In this document: piece after piece, positions 1 to 8,327 of the stretch
Layout: every line of letters begins with the position of its first letter
Numbering within the stretch: position 1 is the stretch's first letter
Assembly (NCBI RefSeq): GCF_900240405.1
Contig: NZ_OEQK01000005.1
Span: forward strand, 230,703 to 294,702
DNA length: 64,000 nt
Direction: 5' to 3'
From: Salirhabdus sp. Marseille-P4669
GTDB taxonomy: Bacteria; Bacillota; Bacilli; Bacillales; Alkalibacillaceae
Notes under the pieces: model-generated
The model's database searches: none
The model's input: the letters and a program-made list of their open reading frames with translations, nothing else
What the model was told of the DNA's origin: nothing
Made by a program: the position numbers and the translations under genes

Positions 1-1
1 C

Positions 2-262
2 AAAGGAATTACGTTAATGCTACAGTGTCTTACAGAAAAAGAACGTCGTATTTTTGAAGGGTATTTCTTTGAGCAATTATCACCGACAGAAATTGCGAAC
101 ATGTTTCAAACGAAGGTTAGCAATGTGTATAACCTACTCTCTCGATCAAAAAACAAAATTCGTATGGAAAGGATTCGTATTTGTATTGGGGAATATGTGA
201 AGACAAGAAAAGAGAAAGGTCTTCCTACAAAACGAGTTTTGGATCATTCAAAATTACTTTAA
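2..262 (+). CDS. C-terminal part of a sigma-70-type factor (5' end outside window)
   Basis: The reading frame is open to the left edge, so only the last 86 residues are visible. They hold a sigma region 4-like helix-turn-helix: a start 'LTEKERRIFEGYF' followed by 'SPTEIANMFQTKVSNVYNLLSRSKNKI', the usual order of the -35 recognition domain in ECF or related sigma factors. A basic tail follows. The next gene starts 18 bases downstream on the same strand, so the two probably share a transcript. Because region 2 is missing, I cannot say which sigma class it belongs to. Confidence 0.7.
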   Translation, partial: KGITLMLQCLTEKERRIFEGYFFEQLSPTEIANMFQTKVSNVYNLLSRSKNKIRMERIRICIGEYVKTRKEKGLPTKRVLDHSKLL

Positions 263-280
263 ATTAGGAGTGAATATGAA

Positions 281-1237
281 ATGGGAAAAAGCGTAATGAC
301 AGAATCCTGGTCATCGGCAGCAACTGCATTATATGGTGCATGTGTATATGTAAAGGAAAAGCTTTCCCTAGTAGAAGTAATGGGGTATACAGGTCATGCA
401 TTCCGTATTAATATTCATGCTGATACTGTAGATGTAGCTGGTCCTACTGCCTATGACTGGGAAAAATTCTTCACGAAAGGACTAATGAATTTAGGGTTTA
501 CTTGTAAAGCTATCCGTACAAAGGATTTTATTCCCCCGACTCCAGAGGAATTAACAAAAGCAATATCACTCGTTCAGGATAGTATTGATAAAGGAATTCC
601 TGCAGTAGCTTGGGATATGTTTATTCCAGAGTTCGGTAATATTTATGGGTATGATGATGATAAAAAAGTATTTATGGCAAAAGATCCAAAAGCGGATGGT
701 CATCTGCAATATGAAAAGCTTGGTAGAGGAGAAATACACGAGCTGTTTGTGTTGACGATTGACAAACAATTGGAGGTTACCGAAACAGAAATGTTAAAAG
801 GGGCACTTGAGCTGGCAGTAGATCACGCCTATAATCGTGAGCACGAATTTCCAAATCCACCGTTTGAAAATGGAATTAAAGGCTATGAAGCTTGGATCCA
901 TGCTTTCCAAAAGCAGAAAGTGAGTGACTTTGGAAATGCTTATAATGCAGCTGTGGTACATGACGCTCGTAAATTTGCTGCTTTGTTTTTTGAAGATATA
1001 TCTCATAAAGAAAGTATAAACGACGATGTACGACACTTAGCTAAGCAGACTAGTCAAAAGTATGGAGAAATAGCAGAACACTTGAATCAACTAGTTCGTA
1101 TGTTTCCTTTCCCACAAGGTGGAAACCCAAATGATCCGTTAGAAGCGAAACGCGCCATTGAAATACTGTATGATGCAAAAGGAAAGGAAGAACAGGTAAT
1201 TAAAATACTTGAAGAAATGCTAACGAAATTAGACTAA
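281..1237 (+). CDS. BtrH / C39-peptidase-like protein of unknown function
   Basis: This is a soluble protein of 318 residues with no signal peptide or membrane segment. The N-terminal half carries an 'SSAATALYGA' start, a glycine-rich 'MGYTGHAFRI' stretch with a histidine, and 'GIPAVAWD...FGNIYGYDDDKKVFMAKDP' near residues 105-145. This layout resembles the cysteine-peptidase-like (BtrH/C39) fold, but the usual catalytic cysteine is not evident at the first motif, so enzymatic activity is doubtful. The C-terminal half is helical. The start is chosen because AGGAG lies 10 bases upstream; an earlier ATG at 275 runs into a stop after six codons. It follows the sigma factor gene directly. Confidence 0.6.
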   Translation: MGKSVMTESWSSAATALYGACVYVKEKLSLVEVMGYTGHAFRINIHADTVDVAGPTAYDWEKFFTKGLMNLGFTCKAIRTKDFIPPTPEELTKAISLVQDSIDKGIPAVAWDMFIPEFGNIYGYDDDKKVFMAKDPKADGHLQYEKLGRGEIHELFVLTIDKQLEVTETEMLKGALELAVDHAYNREHEFPNPPFENGIKGYEAWIHAFQKQKVSDFGNAYNAAVVHDARKFAALFFEDISHKESINDDVRHLAKQTSQKYGEIAEHLNQLVRMFPFPQGGNPNDPLEAKRAIEILYDAKGKEEQVIKILEEMLTKLD

Positions 1238-1240
1238 AAG

Positions 1241-1283
1241 AAGAAGCGCTTGAATAATTGGATTCAAGTGCTTCTTCTTTTTT
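1241..1283 (+). terminator. Rho-independent terminator
   Basis: A 15-base arm (AAGAAGCGCTTGAAT) and its near-perfect complement flank a short loop and are followed by a run of T on the plus strand, directly after the stop at 1237. Confidence 0.85.
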
Positions 1284-1295
1284 ATGTGAAACTGT

Positions 1296-2378
1296 TTATT
1301 CGTAACGTATTTGAATTTCTGTGGTACAACCTTTAACCCCTAATTTGTTTATTGCACAAACTTTAATTGTATTTATACCTTCTCTTAATTCACAGTCTAC
1401 CGTTGACTCATTTGTATAGAATTTTTCTTGTTGATTTATTTGGATTTCATACTTATTGAAGAATTCCATATTATTAAGAAATTTTAATTTAAATTTAGGT
1501 TGAGTTTCAAACAAATCTAAATTTGCTTGAAATTCTTCTAATGTTTTAATGTTGTTTTTCTTAAAAATAGCATTAAAGTCAATTTTTTCTTTGTAATCGA
1601 AAAGAATGAGTGTTTGATTTATTGGAAAATAGAGATCATGAAGATTATTCGTATAAACAGCATTACTTAATCCCATATATTGAAAGGCTAATTGTTGCTT
1701 CGGGTTATTTAAATGCAAGGTTAATCTTGTTCTAATATCCTGTTCGTAAACAAAAATACACATAAAGCCAAAATAGTTAGAGAGAAAATCTTTATACTTT
1801 TTGATTGCTTCACTTTTATCTATCCCAATTATGGCAGCTTTTGTATCCATATAAATAATATGTACTTCATCAAAGTTCGTATATATTTCATAGTAGTTTA
1901 ATGGTATGTTGTCTTTTGTAGCATACATACTAAATTGCGGGTCGAGATAAATCCACTTTTCTAGACTATTAGACCAAACTTCTACCGCCATATGTGCTTT
2001 TCCAAGTCCACCATAGTCGGCATCCTCGCTGATGATGTTAACAAGCCTTGCTACATAACCTAATGCATTGAAAACATCTACAGTAACCTTCGCGTACTCT
2101 ACACAGCGGAATTTTTCACCTTTACCAGCTCTTTCCAAGATCTCTAAAGATGTCATATCTTCAGGTGCATTATTGATACCATCATGTTCCCATTGGGAAG
2201 AAACCCAATCCATAGTCTGATAGAAAATATCCGGATCACTATAGATAAGTAAATTTACTCTAGATAAGACATATTCTCTTAACTTGCGCATCTCATCACC
2301 GTCAACGTCCTTTAAGTTAAAATGAGCAGGTTTTTGTATGTTTCTATTATTAGATTGTAAGATCTTGACTTCCTTCAA
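1296..2378 (-). CDS. Transglutaminase-like superfamily protein
   Basis: The protein has 360 residues and a transglutaminase-core domain in its N-terminal half. A Cys-His-Asp triad is visible: Cys92 in 'EKFRCVEYAKV', His129 in 'GLGKAHMAVEVW', and Asp146 in 'WIYLDPQF'. No signal peptide is seen, so it probably acts in the cytoplasm as a peptidase or amidase-like enzyme rather than a cross-linker. The C-terminal 150 residues look beta-rich and match nothing I recognise. The start is TTG, supported by an AAAGGGGGA ribosome site about seven bases upstream. It follows an acetyltransferase gene by 60 bases on the same strand. Confidence 0.7.
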   Translation of the reverse strand: MKEVKILQSNNRNIQKPAHFNLKDVDGDEMRKLREYVLSRVNLLIYSDPDIFYQTMDWVSSQWEHDGINNAPEDMTSLEILERAGKGEKFRCVEYAKVTVDVFNALGYVARLVNIISEDADYGGLGKAHMAVEVWSNSLEKWIYLDPQFSMYATKDNIPLNYYEIYTNFDEVHIIYMDTKAAIIGIDKSEAIKKYKDFLSNYFGFMCIFVYEQDIRTRLTLHLNNPKQQLAFQYMGLSNAVYTNNLHDLYFPINQTLILFDYKEKIDFNAIFKKNNIKTLEEFQANLDLFETQPKFKLKFLNNMEFFNKYEIQINQQEKFYTNESTVDCELREGINTIKVCAINKLGVKGCTTEIQIRYE

Positions 2379-2438
2379 TGGAAATCCCCCTTTTAGTAAA
2401 AAACGATTTCTCTACCATTTCTTTTTCTATGATAGATT

Positions 2439-2927
2439 TTATGTATTAGAGCCTATTAACAGTTTCTCAAAAAGTAGCTCGTCCCGAATTGCAATTCCAT
2501 TATCTGCAATAAGTGGGATTTGTGGCTTTACTTTTCGGGCTTCTTCTACTGCATTTGAAAAAATGTGAACCAAACGATATCCTCGTTTTTGATAAAAGGC
2601 TAATGCACGAATGTTGTCATTGGTAGTGATGACTTTTACAAGCTTGCATGTATCTAGAACCTTCTCTTCCACTTTTTTAAGTAAGCTAGTACCAATTCCT
2701 TTGTTTTCTACTAAACTATCCAACGAGATTATCTCACATTCCTGTTTGTTGATTGTATAGGTAATTAATCCGACAATTTCCTCTCTCTCATTAATTGCAG
2801 CATATCCATCTAATTCATCACAATGAAAAACCCCACTGGAAATAACCATTTCCGTGCTTCCCCAGTGCTGTACAAAAAAGTTTGTTAATTTCTCCTTCTT
2901 TATATTGTTTAACGTGTAAATTTTCAA
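2439..2927 (-). CDS. GNAT family N-acetyltransferase
   Basis: This 162-residue protein has the GNAT acetyl-CoA fold. The core strand 'EIISLDSLVENKGIGTSLLKKVEEKV' contains the pyrophosphate-binding loop as 'NKGIGTSLL', and the C-terminal 'NDNIRALAFYQKRGYRLVHIF' is the usual alpha4-beta6 end. The substrate cannot be predicted. The start is TTG with GGGGGA seven bases upstream. It probably forms an operon with the transglutaminase-like gene downstream. Confidence 0.8.
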   Translation of the reverse strand: MKIYTLNNIKKEKLTNFFVQHWGSTEMVISSGVFHCDELDGYAAINEREEIVGLITYTINKQECEIISLDSLVENKGIGTSLLKKVEEKVLDTCKLVKVITTNDNIRALAFYQKRGYRLVHIFSNAVEEARKVKPQIPLIADNGIAIRDELLFEKLLIGSNT

Positions 2928-3212
2928 ACCTAGTCCCCCAGTTTTATGTGTGTTGATAAATTACTCTACTTATTAAAAAGCAGAAGGACACGATAAAAGG
3001 TTATCTCCTCTTCCATACAAGTATTACAATTATTATATATTATTTTGAATATGGACAAAAGTAGTAATATTTTAACTTTTACTAGCGTGAAACTCTCATT
3101 GAGAAAATAGGAAAACTCAATGAATTTACTTGTTTAACTAAAGCTTTTATGATAATTGCAATAAAAAAGTTTTGTCTTGCTAATACCTACATTAATTCAA
3201 TACTTTCCAAAT
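2928..3212. other. Gene-free AT-rich spacer
   Basis: I see no convincing open frame, tRNA or repeat here. The stretch lies between the promoter side of the acetyltransferase gene and the terminator of the yeeI gene, and probably holds only the promoter for the former. Confidence 0.5.
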
Positions 3213-3252
3213 AAAAAAGCAGACTTTTTGTGTTGTAACAAAAAAGTCTGCC
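3213..3252 (-). terminator. Terminator of the YebC-family gene
   Basis: GCAGACTTTTTG pairs with the copy ending at 3252, and a run of A at 3213-3218 gives the U tract on the minus strand. Confidence 0.85.
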
Positions 3253-3260
3253 TACTATCA

Positions 3261-3974
3261 TTAATCTAAATCCACGTTATGGTAAACCTGCTGAACATCC
3301 TCTAGGTCTTCTAAAACATCAATCATTTTTTCAAATTGTTCTTGTGCTTCTCCATCAAGCTTCACTTCATTTTGAGGGAGCATTGTTAATTCTGCTACAG
3401 TAAATTCGGTAATACCAGCATTTTTAAATGCTTCTTGTACAGTATGGAATTGATCAGGTTCTGCATAGACAATAACGATGTCATCTTCAGACATAATATC
3501 ACGGACATCAATATCTGCTTCCATCAATAATTCCAGAACCTCTTCTTCATTTTTACCTTCTATACCAAAAACAGCTGTACGATCAAACATATATGCTACG
3601 GAACCATTAACCCCCATATTTCCACCGTTTTTACCAAACGCAGCACGTACTTCAGAAGCAGTACGATTCACATTGTTTGTTAAGGCATCAACAATTACCA
3701 TTGATCCATTAGGTCCAAATCCTTCATAACGATGTTCATCGTAATTTTCGTCCGAACCACCTTTTGCTTTTTCAATAGCTCGGTCGATAATGGATTTCGG
3801 AACGTTATATGTTTTTGCACGCTCAAGGACCATTTTTAAAGCCACATTTATTTCTGGATCTGGTTCACCTTTAGCGGCTACATAGATTTCACGGCCGAAC
3901 TTTGCATAAATACGACTCGTATTTTTATCCTTAGCTGCCTTCTTTTCTTTTATGTTATTCCATTTACGGCCCAT
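3261..3974 (-). CDS. yeeI: YebC/TACO1 family protein, YeeI type
   Basis: The protein has 237 residues and starts '[19 protein letters not shown]', the hallmark of the YeeI branch rather than the 'MAGHSKW' branch (YrbC). The conserved '[12 protein letters not shown]', 'RYEGFGPNG' and '[11 protein letters not shown]' blocks are all present. The family was long annotated as transcriptional regulators; more recent work on mitochondrial TACO1 and on bacterial YebC proteins points to a translation factor that relieves ribosome stalling, for example at proline runs. I place the start at the ATG at 3974, with GTGAG upstream. An in-frame TTG at 3992 has no ribosome site. It is transcribed alone. Confidence 0.9.
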   Translation of the reverse strand: MGRKWNNIKEKKAAKDKNTSRIYAKFGREIYVAAKGEPDPEINVALKMVLERAKTYNVPKSIIDRAIEKAKGGSDENYDEHRYEGFGPNGSMVIVDALTNNVNRTASEVRAAFGKNGGNMGVNGSVAYMFDRTAVFGIEGKNEEEVLELLMEADIDVRDIMSEDDIVIVYAEPDQFHTVQEAFKNAGITEFTVAELTMLPQNEVKLDGEAQEQFEKMIDVLEDLEDVQQVYHNVDLD

Positions 3975-4126
3975 AAAAACACTCACTTTCAATGTGTCTA
4001 AATTTTCTGATGAAATATGCTAACCAATCAAAGAAAGCTTCGAATTGTTTAGCATACCTCACCTGTATTTATTATACCTTAATTACGAAATTTGTTAAGA
4101 ACGAACTTTGCAGAGTATGATTTACA

Positions 4127-4639
4127 TTACTTTCCAACTTCTCTAGCATACCGTAACGAAATATAGTCTTCATGTACTCCCTTTTCATAGGCTTCTTCTT
4201 CGTGTTGAAAACGAAATCCTTTCGCTTCATAAAATGGTATTGCTTTTTGATTATCTTTGGCAACAGATACCCATTGTATTGTTGCACCTAGTTCTTGTTG
4301 CTGCAATGTAATAGCATGAAGTAATTTACTACCAATACCTTCATTTCTCCGAGTAGGTTTTAAATATAATACATAAATCTCGGCTTCGCGCGCTCCAGTC
4401 ATTCCTCCTCCTCCAGCACCAACTACTTCTTCACCATCCAAGGCTACAAACCAACCTCCCCAGCCCCTTCCTGTTTCTGTCACTTCTTTATAAACACGTT
4501 CTTCGTTATAATACTCGCTAATAATTTGTTCGATATACTCTTTCGAATATAACTCCTTATACGTTGCCCATTGTGCTTCTATGCATACGTTCACAATAGC
4601 TTTTACATGTTTTATTTCTGCAATTTGTACAGTTATCAT
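4127..4639 (-). CDS. GNAT family N-acetyltransferase
   Basis: The 170-residue protein carries the GNAT signature 'LYLKPTRRNEGIGSKLLHAI' near the middle and 'NQKAIPFYEAKGFRFQHEE' near the end. A glycine cluster (GWGGW and GAGGGG) precedes the core strand. Two adjacent ATG codons could serve as start. The second (4639) sits seven bases from AAGGAG and is preferred over the first at 4642. The gene lies 13 bases downstream of the DUF4269 gene and may belong to the same transcript. The substrate is unknown. Confidence 0.8.
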   Translation of the reverse strand: MITVQIAEIKHVKAIVNVCIEAQWATYKELYSKEYIEQIISEYYNEERVYKEVTETGRGWGGWFVALDGEEVVGAGGGGMTGAREAEIYVLYLKPTRRNEGIGSKLLHAITLQQQELGATIQWVSVAKDNQKAIPFYEAKGFRFQHEEEAYEKGVHEDYISLRYAREVGK

Positions 4640-4652
4640 CATTACGCTCCTT

Positions 4653-5189
4653 CTAATCTAGTAATAAACCTTCCTTTTTTGCAAATTGAATGAACTCGTC
4701 GTATGGATCTCCTGGAATATTTAATAGTTTACAAAACGCAGGCTCCGTCTTATAACCTTTCCTTTTCAAGTCTCGTACTTTTTGCCGCATACTAGAATCT
4801 ACCTTTAAGAGGGCATTTTCAATAACCATATGTAGGTATGCATTTTGTTCACACACTGGTTGCGGCTGCCCAAATAATTCAAATTCAAATCCGCCATACA
4901 AAAAGTTTGCTTTCACTACTTTTCGTTCTCTTATTACTTTTTCGGTTATTCGAAACTTACTTAAATGCCCATATCGCCTAATTATTTTTTCTTTGAACGC
5001 ATTCAGATGATAAGCTTCCATAATAATATCCAAGTCAGAATTCTCTACGTCTATATTAAGAGGGATTGTTCCACATAAGGTTGGATTATAGTCTTTAAAA
5101 TCCTTTAAAATATTTAATTTGATTATATTCTCGTAAGCTAGTTGTTGCCTTGGATTACCTGTTCTTAATACACCAAGCGAATCAAACAC
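4653..5189 (-). CDS. DUF4269 nucleotidyltransferase-fold protein
   Basis: This 178-residue protein contains 'CGTIPLNIDVENSDLDIIMEA', a nucleotidyltransferase-like motif with the paired acidic residues of the polymerase-beta fold (S-D-L-D). The aromatic and acidic core continues with 'FEFELFGQ'. This matches the DUF4269 family; the substrate is unknown. The gene overlaps the end of the TmrB-like gene by eight bases, which suggests translational coupling. GTG at 5189 lies seven bases from AAAGGAG; a TTG just upstream (5192) is the alternative start. It is the third gene of a small set with two P-loop enzymes. Confidence 0.7.
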   Translation of the reverse strand: MFDSLGVLRTGNPRQQLAYENIIKLNILKDFKDYNPTLCGTIPLNIDVENSDLDIIMEAYHLNAFKEKIIRRYGHLSKFRITEKVIRERKVVKANFLYGGFEFELFGQPQPVCEQNAYLHMVIENALLKVDSSMRQKVRDLKRKGYKTEPAFCKLLNIPGDPYDEFIQFAKKEGLLLD

Positions 5190-5730
5190 CAATATTCTCC
5201 TTTACTCTAGATGAAATAATTTGTACAACTTCATCACTGGATATGGTATCGGTTATTATTTTTTCTTCAAAAAGGTCTTCCTGAAAAGCCTCCACACACT
5301 TATTTGTTTGCTGGAAGCTCCAATTCCCTTCATCTTCACCTCTTTTTAGTAGACGGGCATGAATCGTTTTTTCGTTAGCTGTTAAACAAAAATGGTACGT
5401 ATCTTTATCTAAGTCTTTTAACTGATTAAATATATAAGTAAAGTTTTCTTTTTTATAAATCGTCATCGGCACAATGAGGGTTTTGTTATATTTGTTTTTT
5501 ATCATGGTAGCTACTTGAACCGTAAGAATTTTCCATAAATCAAAGTCCTGAAAATCCCCTGTTCTTTCGTGTTCTTGCCTCATATTTTCAGGAACCAATT
5601 CTCTTAGTAAATACCCTATGTTTTCAGGATCAAATATAATGCTATTAGGTATTAGTTGGTTTAATTTTTTTGCTGTAGTGGTTTTCCCGACACCAAACGC
5701 ACCATTAATTAAGATAATTATGGGAAACAC
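5182..5730 (-). CDS. TmrB-like P-loop ATPase
   Basis: The 182-residue protein has a Walker A 'NGAFGVGKTTTAKKL' at the very N-terminus. The following blocks 'DPENIGYLLRELVP', 'LIVPMTIY' and 'HFCLTANEKTIHARLLKRGE' parallel TmrB of Bacillus subtilis, an ATP-binding protein that confers tunicamycin resistance. It is slightly shorter than TmrB (about 197 residues) and lacks the extended C-terminus, so a resistance role is inference. The start is unusual: the only standard codon, GTG at 5730, overlaps the AAAAGGAG ribosome site. The TmrB start would align with an ATA codon nine bases downstream of that site. Confidence 0.75.
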   Translation of the reverse strand: MFPIIILINGAFGVGKTTTAKKLNQLIPNSIIFDPENIGYLLRELVPENMRQEHERTGDFQDFDLWKILTVQVATMIKNKYNKTLIVPMTIYKKENFTYIFNQLKDLDKDTYHFCLTANEKTIHARLLKRGEDEGNWSFQQTNKCVEAFQEDLFEEKIITDTISSDEVVQIISSRVKENIGV

Positions 5731-5741
5731 TCCTTTTGCTT

Positions 5742-6347
5742 TTAATTATGAATAACTAGGTTCGCATGTTTTTCCGGGTTACGATTTTCTAAATAATAAC
5801 TCTCTGCTATCCAATATCTAGTCTTAAACTTATCTATCTTTTTTTTAGTGTCTGCATGCTCTCTTTGAAATCTTTTATCTTTAGAACTGGTAATGAAAAT
5901 GAAAAAATCAAAGTACTTATGCCATTCTTTTCGTTGGAGAAATACCCCTTCAATTAAAATAATGCAAGGTGTAGGAAGCTTCATTTTTTTCTGTACAATA
6001 TCATCATTGTCAGGATCATAAGATGGAAGTACTACTTGTGAAGCTGTTTTTAATTTGCTAAAAAAGACTTTCTTCAAATAGTCAACATCCCATTGGAGCT
6101 GGTAATATTCATACCATTCATCGAAGGGAGTATCGTATCTTTTCTTCCTTTCTACGATAAAATCATCCATATGAAAAACAAGAATCGGCATCTGATATTC
6201 AATAAGTTTTTGGTGAAGTAAATTGGTGTAGGTTGTTTTCCCGGACCTGCTTAAGCCATCAATACCAACAATAAATCGTTCACTATTCGATACTGTGGGT
6301 ATGCTTTCTATACATGTTTCAATTTCTTTTTCGAATATGTTCCTCAT
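5742..6347 (-). CDS. Uridine kinase-like P-loop kinase
   Basis: This 201-residue protein has Walker A 'GIDGLSRSGKTTYTNLL' near residues 28-44, an acidic 'FHMDDFIVERKKRYD' motif typical of the uridine kinase / phosphoribulokinase fold, and 'ILIEGVFLQRKEWH' as the Walker B strand. The target is unknown; a nucleoside or small-molecule kinase is most likely. AAAGGA directly touches the ATG start, an odd spacing that makes the true start uncertain. It heads a run of three short genes (kinase, TmrB-like, DUF4269) that could be a transferred modification or resistance set. Confidence 0.75.
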   Translation of the reverse strand: MRNIFEKEIETCIESIPTVSNSERFIVGIDGLSRSGKTTYTNLLHQKLIEYQMPILVFHMDDFIVERKKRYDTPFDEWYEYYQLQWDVDYLKKVFFSKLKTASQVVLPSYDPDNDDIVQKKMKLPTPCIILIEGVFLQRKEWHKYFDFFIFITSSKDKRFQREHADTKKKIDKFKTRYWIAESYYLENRNPEKHANLVIHN

Positions 6348-6438
6348 TCCTTTATAGTGAAGTAAGACCTGTACATTATAACAAATCTAGCAGTTTATCG
6401 TTTTAATATTTAGAATAATTAATGTTACCATCTTTTCT

Positions 6439-8085
6439 TCAGATTTCCTTGGCTATAGCTCTACCGGCGGTTCTACCGGTAAATAGACAACCACCTAAAA
6501 ACGTACCTTCTAATGAACGGTAGCCATGTACTCCTCCACCACCAAATCCTGATACTTCTCCTGCAGCATAGAGTCCTGGTATGGGATTGCCTGTTTTATC
6601 CAGAACCTGTCCGGATAAATTTGTTTGTAATCCACCAAGGGTTTTACGACTCAATATATGTAATCGGATTGCAATTAACGGGCCATTTTTGGGATCTAAT
6701 ATTTTGTGTGGTTTTGCAACCCGGATTAATTTATCCCCCCGATAAAAACGAGCCCCTCTCATAGCAGTAATTTGAAGGTCTTTTGTAAATTTGTTGTCTA
6801 TCTCACGGTCACGTGCTTGAATTTGTTTTTCAATTTCTTCATAGTTTAATAGATTTGCATTCGTTAATTGATTCATTCCGTCTACAAGCTTATCTAGTGA
6901 ATCCGCTATAACAAAGTCTTCTCCTTTGTCCATAAATGCTTGTACTGGACTAGGTGCTCCTGAACGAATACGTGACAACAGTTTTTTCATACTTTTTTCC
7001 GTCAAGTCTGGATTTTGCTCTGAACCAGACAATGCAAGTTCTTTCTCTATTATTTTTTGCGTGAGAATAAACCAGGAGTAATCATATCCTGTTTTCATTA
7101 TTTCTTCCAACGTCCCTAACGTATCAAACCCTGGCAAAAACGGTGCTTGAAACCTCTTTCCATTTGCATCTAACCAGATCGATGATGGACCTGGAAGTAT
7201 ACGTATCCCATGTTTACTCCAGATTGGTGCCCAGTTTTGGATTCCTTCGGTGTAGTGCCACATCCGATCTCGATTAACTATATGTCCTCCTATATTTTCA
7301 GTAATCTCTAGCATCCTACCATCTACATGAGCTGGCACACCCGAAATCATGTGCTTCGGTGGCCGACCTAAACGTTTCGGCCAGTTTTTTCGAATTAATT
7401 CAAAGTTTGCTCCAATACCACCACTAGAAACAAGTACAGCTTGTGCATGATATTCAAATTCTCCAATTATTTCTCGAGAGCTATCCTCTCCACGCGAGAC
7501 ATTACTTTGCTGAAGGATGGACCCTGAAACACCAGAAATCATTCCATTTGTACGTAATAATTGATCAACACGATGTCGAGGTTTGTAATCAACCAATCCA
7601 TTCTTGATATGCTCACGAACCCGACGTTCAAACGGAGCGACGATTCCAGGGCCGGTTCCCCACACAATATGGAATCTTGGCACCGAATTTCCATGGCCAT
7701 CCGCTAAGTAACCGCCTCTTTCGGCCCAACCAACAACAGGAAAAAACTTAACTCCCATGTCTCTTAACCAAGCTCTCTTTTCTCCTGCAGCAAAATCGAT
7801 ATAGGCTTCTGCCCATTTACGCCCCCAATAATCTTCTTCCCGATCAAATCCTGCTGTTCCTAACCAGTCTTGCCACGCTAGTTCTTTTGAGTCCTTTATC
7901 CCCATTCTTCTCTGTTCCGGTGAATCTATTAGAAAAAGTCCACCAAACGACCACCAAGCTTGTCCGCCCAATGATGCTTCTGGTTCTTGATCTAAAAGTA
8001 AAACATTTTTACCTGCATCTCCTAACTCTGCAGTAGCAACTAGTCCTGCAAGCCCTGCGCCAACAACGATAACATCATATCGCAA
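6439..8085 (-). CDS. FAD-binding dehydrogenase (succinate dehydrogenase/ketosteroid dehydrogenase fold)
   Basis: The protein has 548 residues. The N-terminal dinucleotide-binding fold is clear ('DVIVVGAGLAGLVATAEL' with an acidic residue at the end of the second strand), and the C-terminal FAD cap motif is 'GLYAAGEVSGFGGGGVHGYRSLEGTFLGGCLFTGRTAG'. This full-length family is annotated as FAD-binding dehydrogenase and is related to 3-ketosteroid-delta-1-dehydrogenase and fumarate reductase; its substrate is unknown. It is probably cytoplasmic. The start is TTG, with GGAGG about seven bases upstream. It stands alone between two terminator-flanked units. Confidence 0.85.
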   Translation of the reverse strand: MRYDVIVVGAGLAGLVATAELGDAGKNVLLLDQEPEASLGGQAWWSFGGLFLIDSPEQRRMGIKDSKELAWQDWLGTAGFDREEDYWGRKWAEAYIDFAAGEKRAWLRDMGVKFFPVVGWAERGGYLADGHGNSVPRFHIVWGTGPGIVAPFERRVREHIKNGLVDYKPRHRVDQLLRTNGMISGVSGSILQQSNVSRGEDSSREIIGEFEYHAQAVLVSSGGIGANFELIRKNWPKRLGRPPKHMISGVPAHVDGRMLEITENIGGHIVNRDRMWHYTEGIQNWAPIWSKHGIRILPGPSSIWLDANGKRFQAPFLPGFDTLGTLEEIMKTGYDYSWFILTQKIIEKELALSGSEQNPDLTEKSMKKLLSRIRSGAPSPVQAFMDKGEDFVIADSLDKLVDGMNQLTNANLLNYEEIEKQIQARDREIDNKFTKDLQITAMRGARFYRGDKLIRVAKPHKILDPKNGPLIAIRLHILSRKTLGGLQTNLSGQVLDKTGNPIPGLYAAGEVSGFGGGGVHGYRSLEGTFLGGCLFTGRTAGRAIAKEI

Positions 8086-8282
8086 CCGAACCCCTCCTTC
8101 ATCAAGATAACGCTTACATATTATTCTATTTTAGTATACTTTAAAAATTTCATTGGTTGAATATTAGTTTTGTAATATTTTCAATCAACCCTTACTATAA
8201 CTTATGTTGGTCGACAAATAACGATATATTCGGTCTTTGGAGCATCAAAACCAGTTAATTGAGGTTAGCGAAACAAACAAAA

Positions 8283-8313
8283 TAAAAGCTCCCTAATACT
8301 AGATTAGAGAGCT
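8283..8313 (-). terminator. Terminator of the CoA-transferase gene
   Basis: On the minus strand AGCTCTCTAAT pairs with ATTAGGGAGCT across a five-base loop and is followed by TTTTATTTT. It ends the gene that stops at 8328. Confidence 0.8.
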
Positions 8314-8327
8314 CGTAACAATAACGT

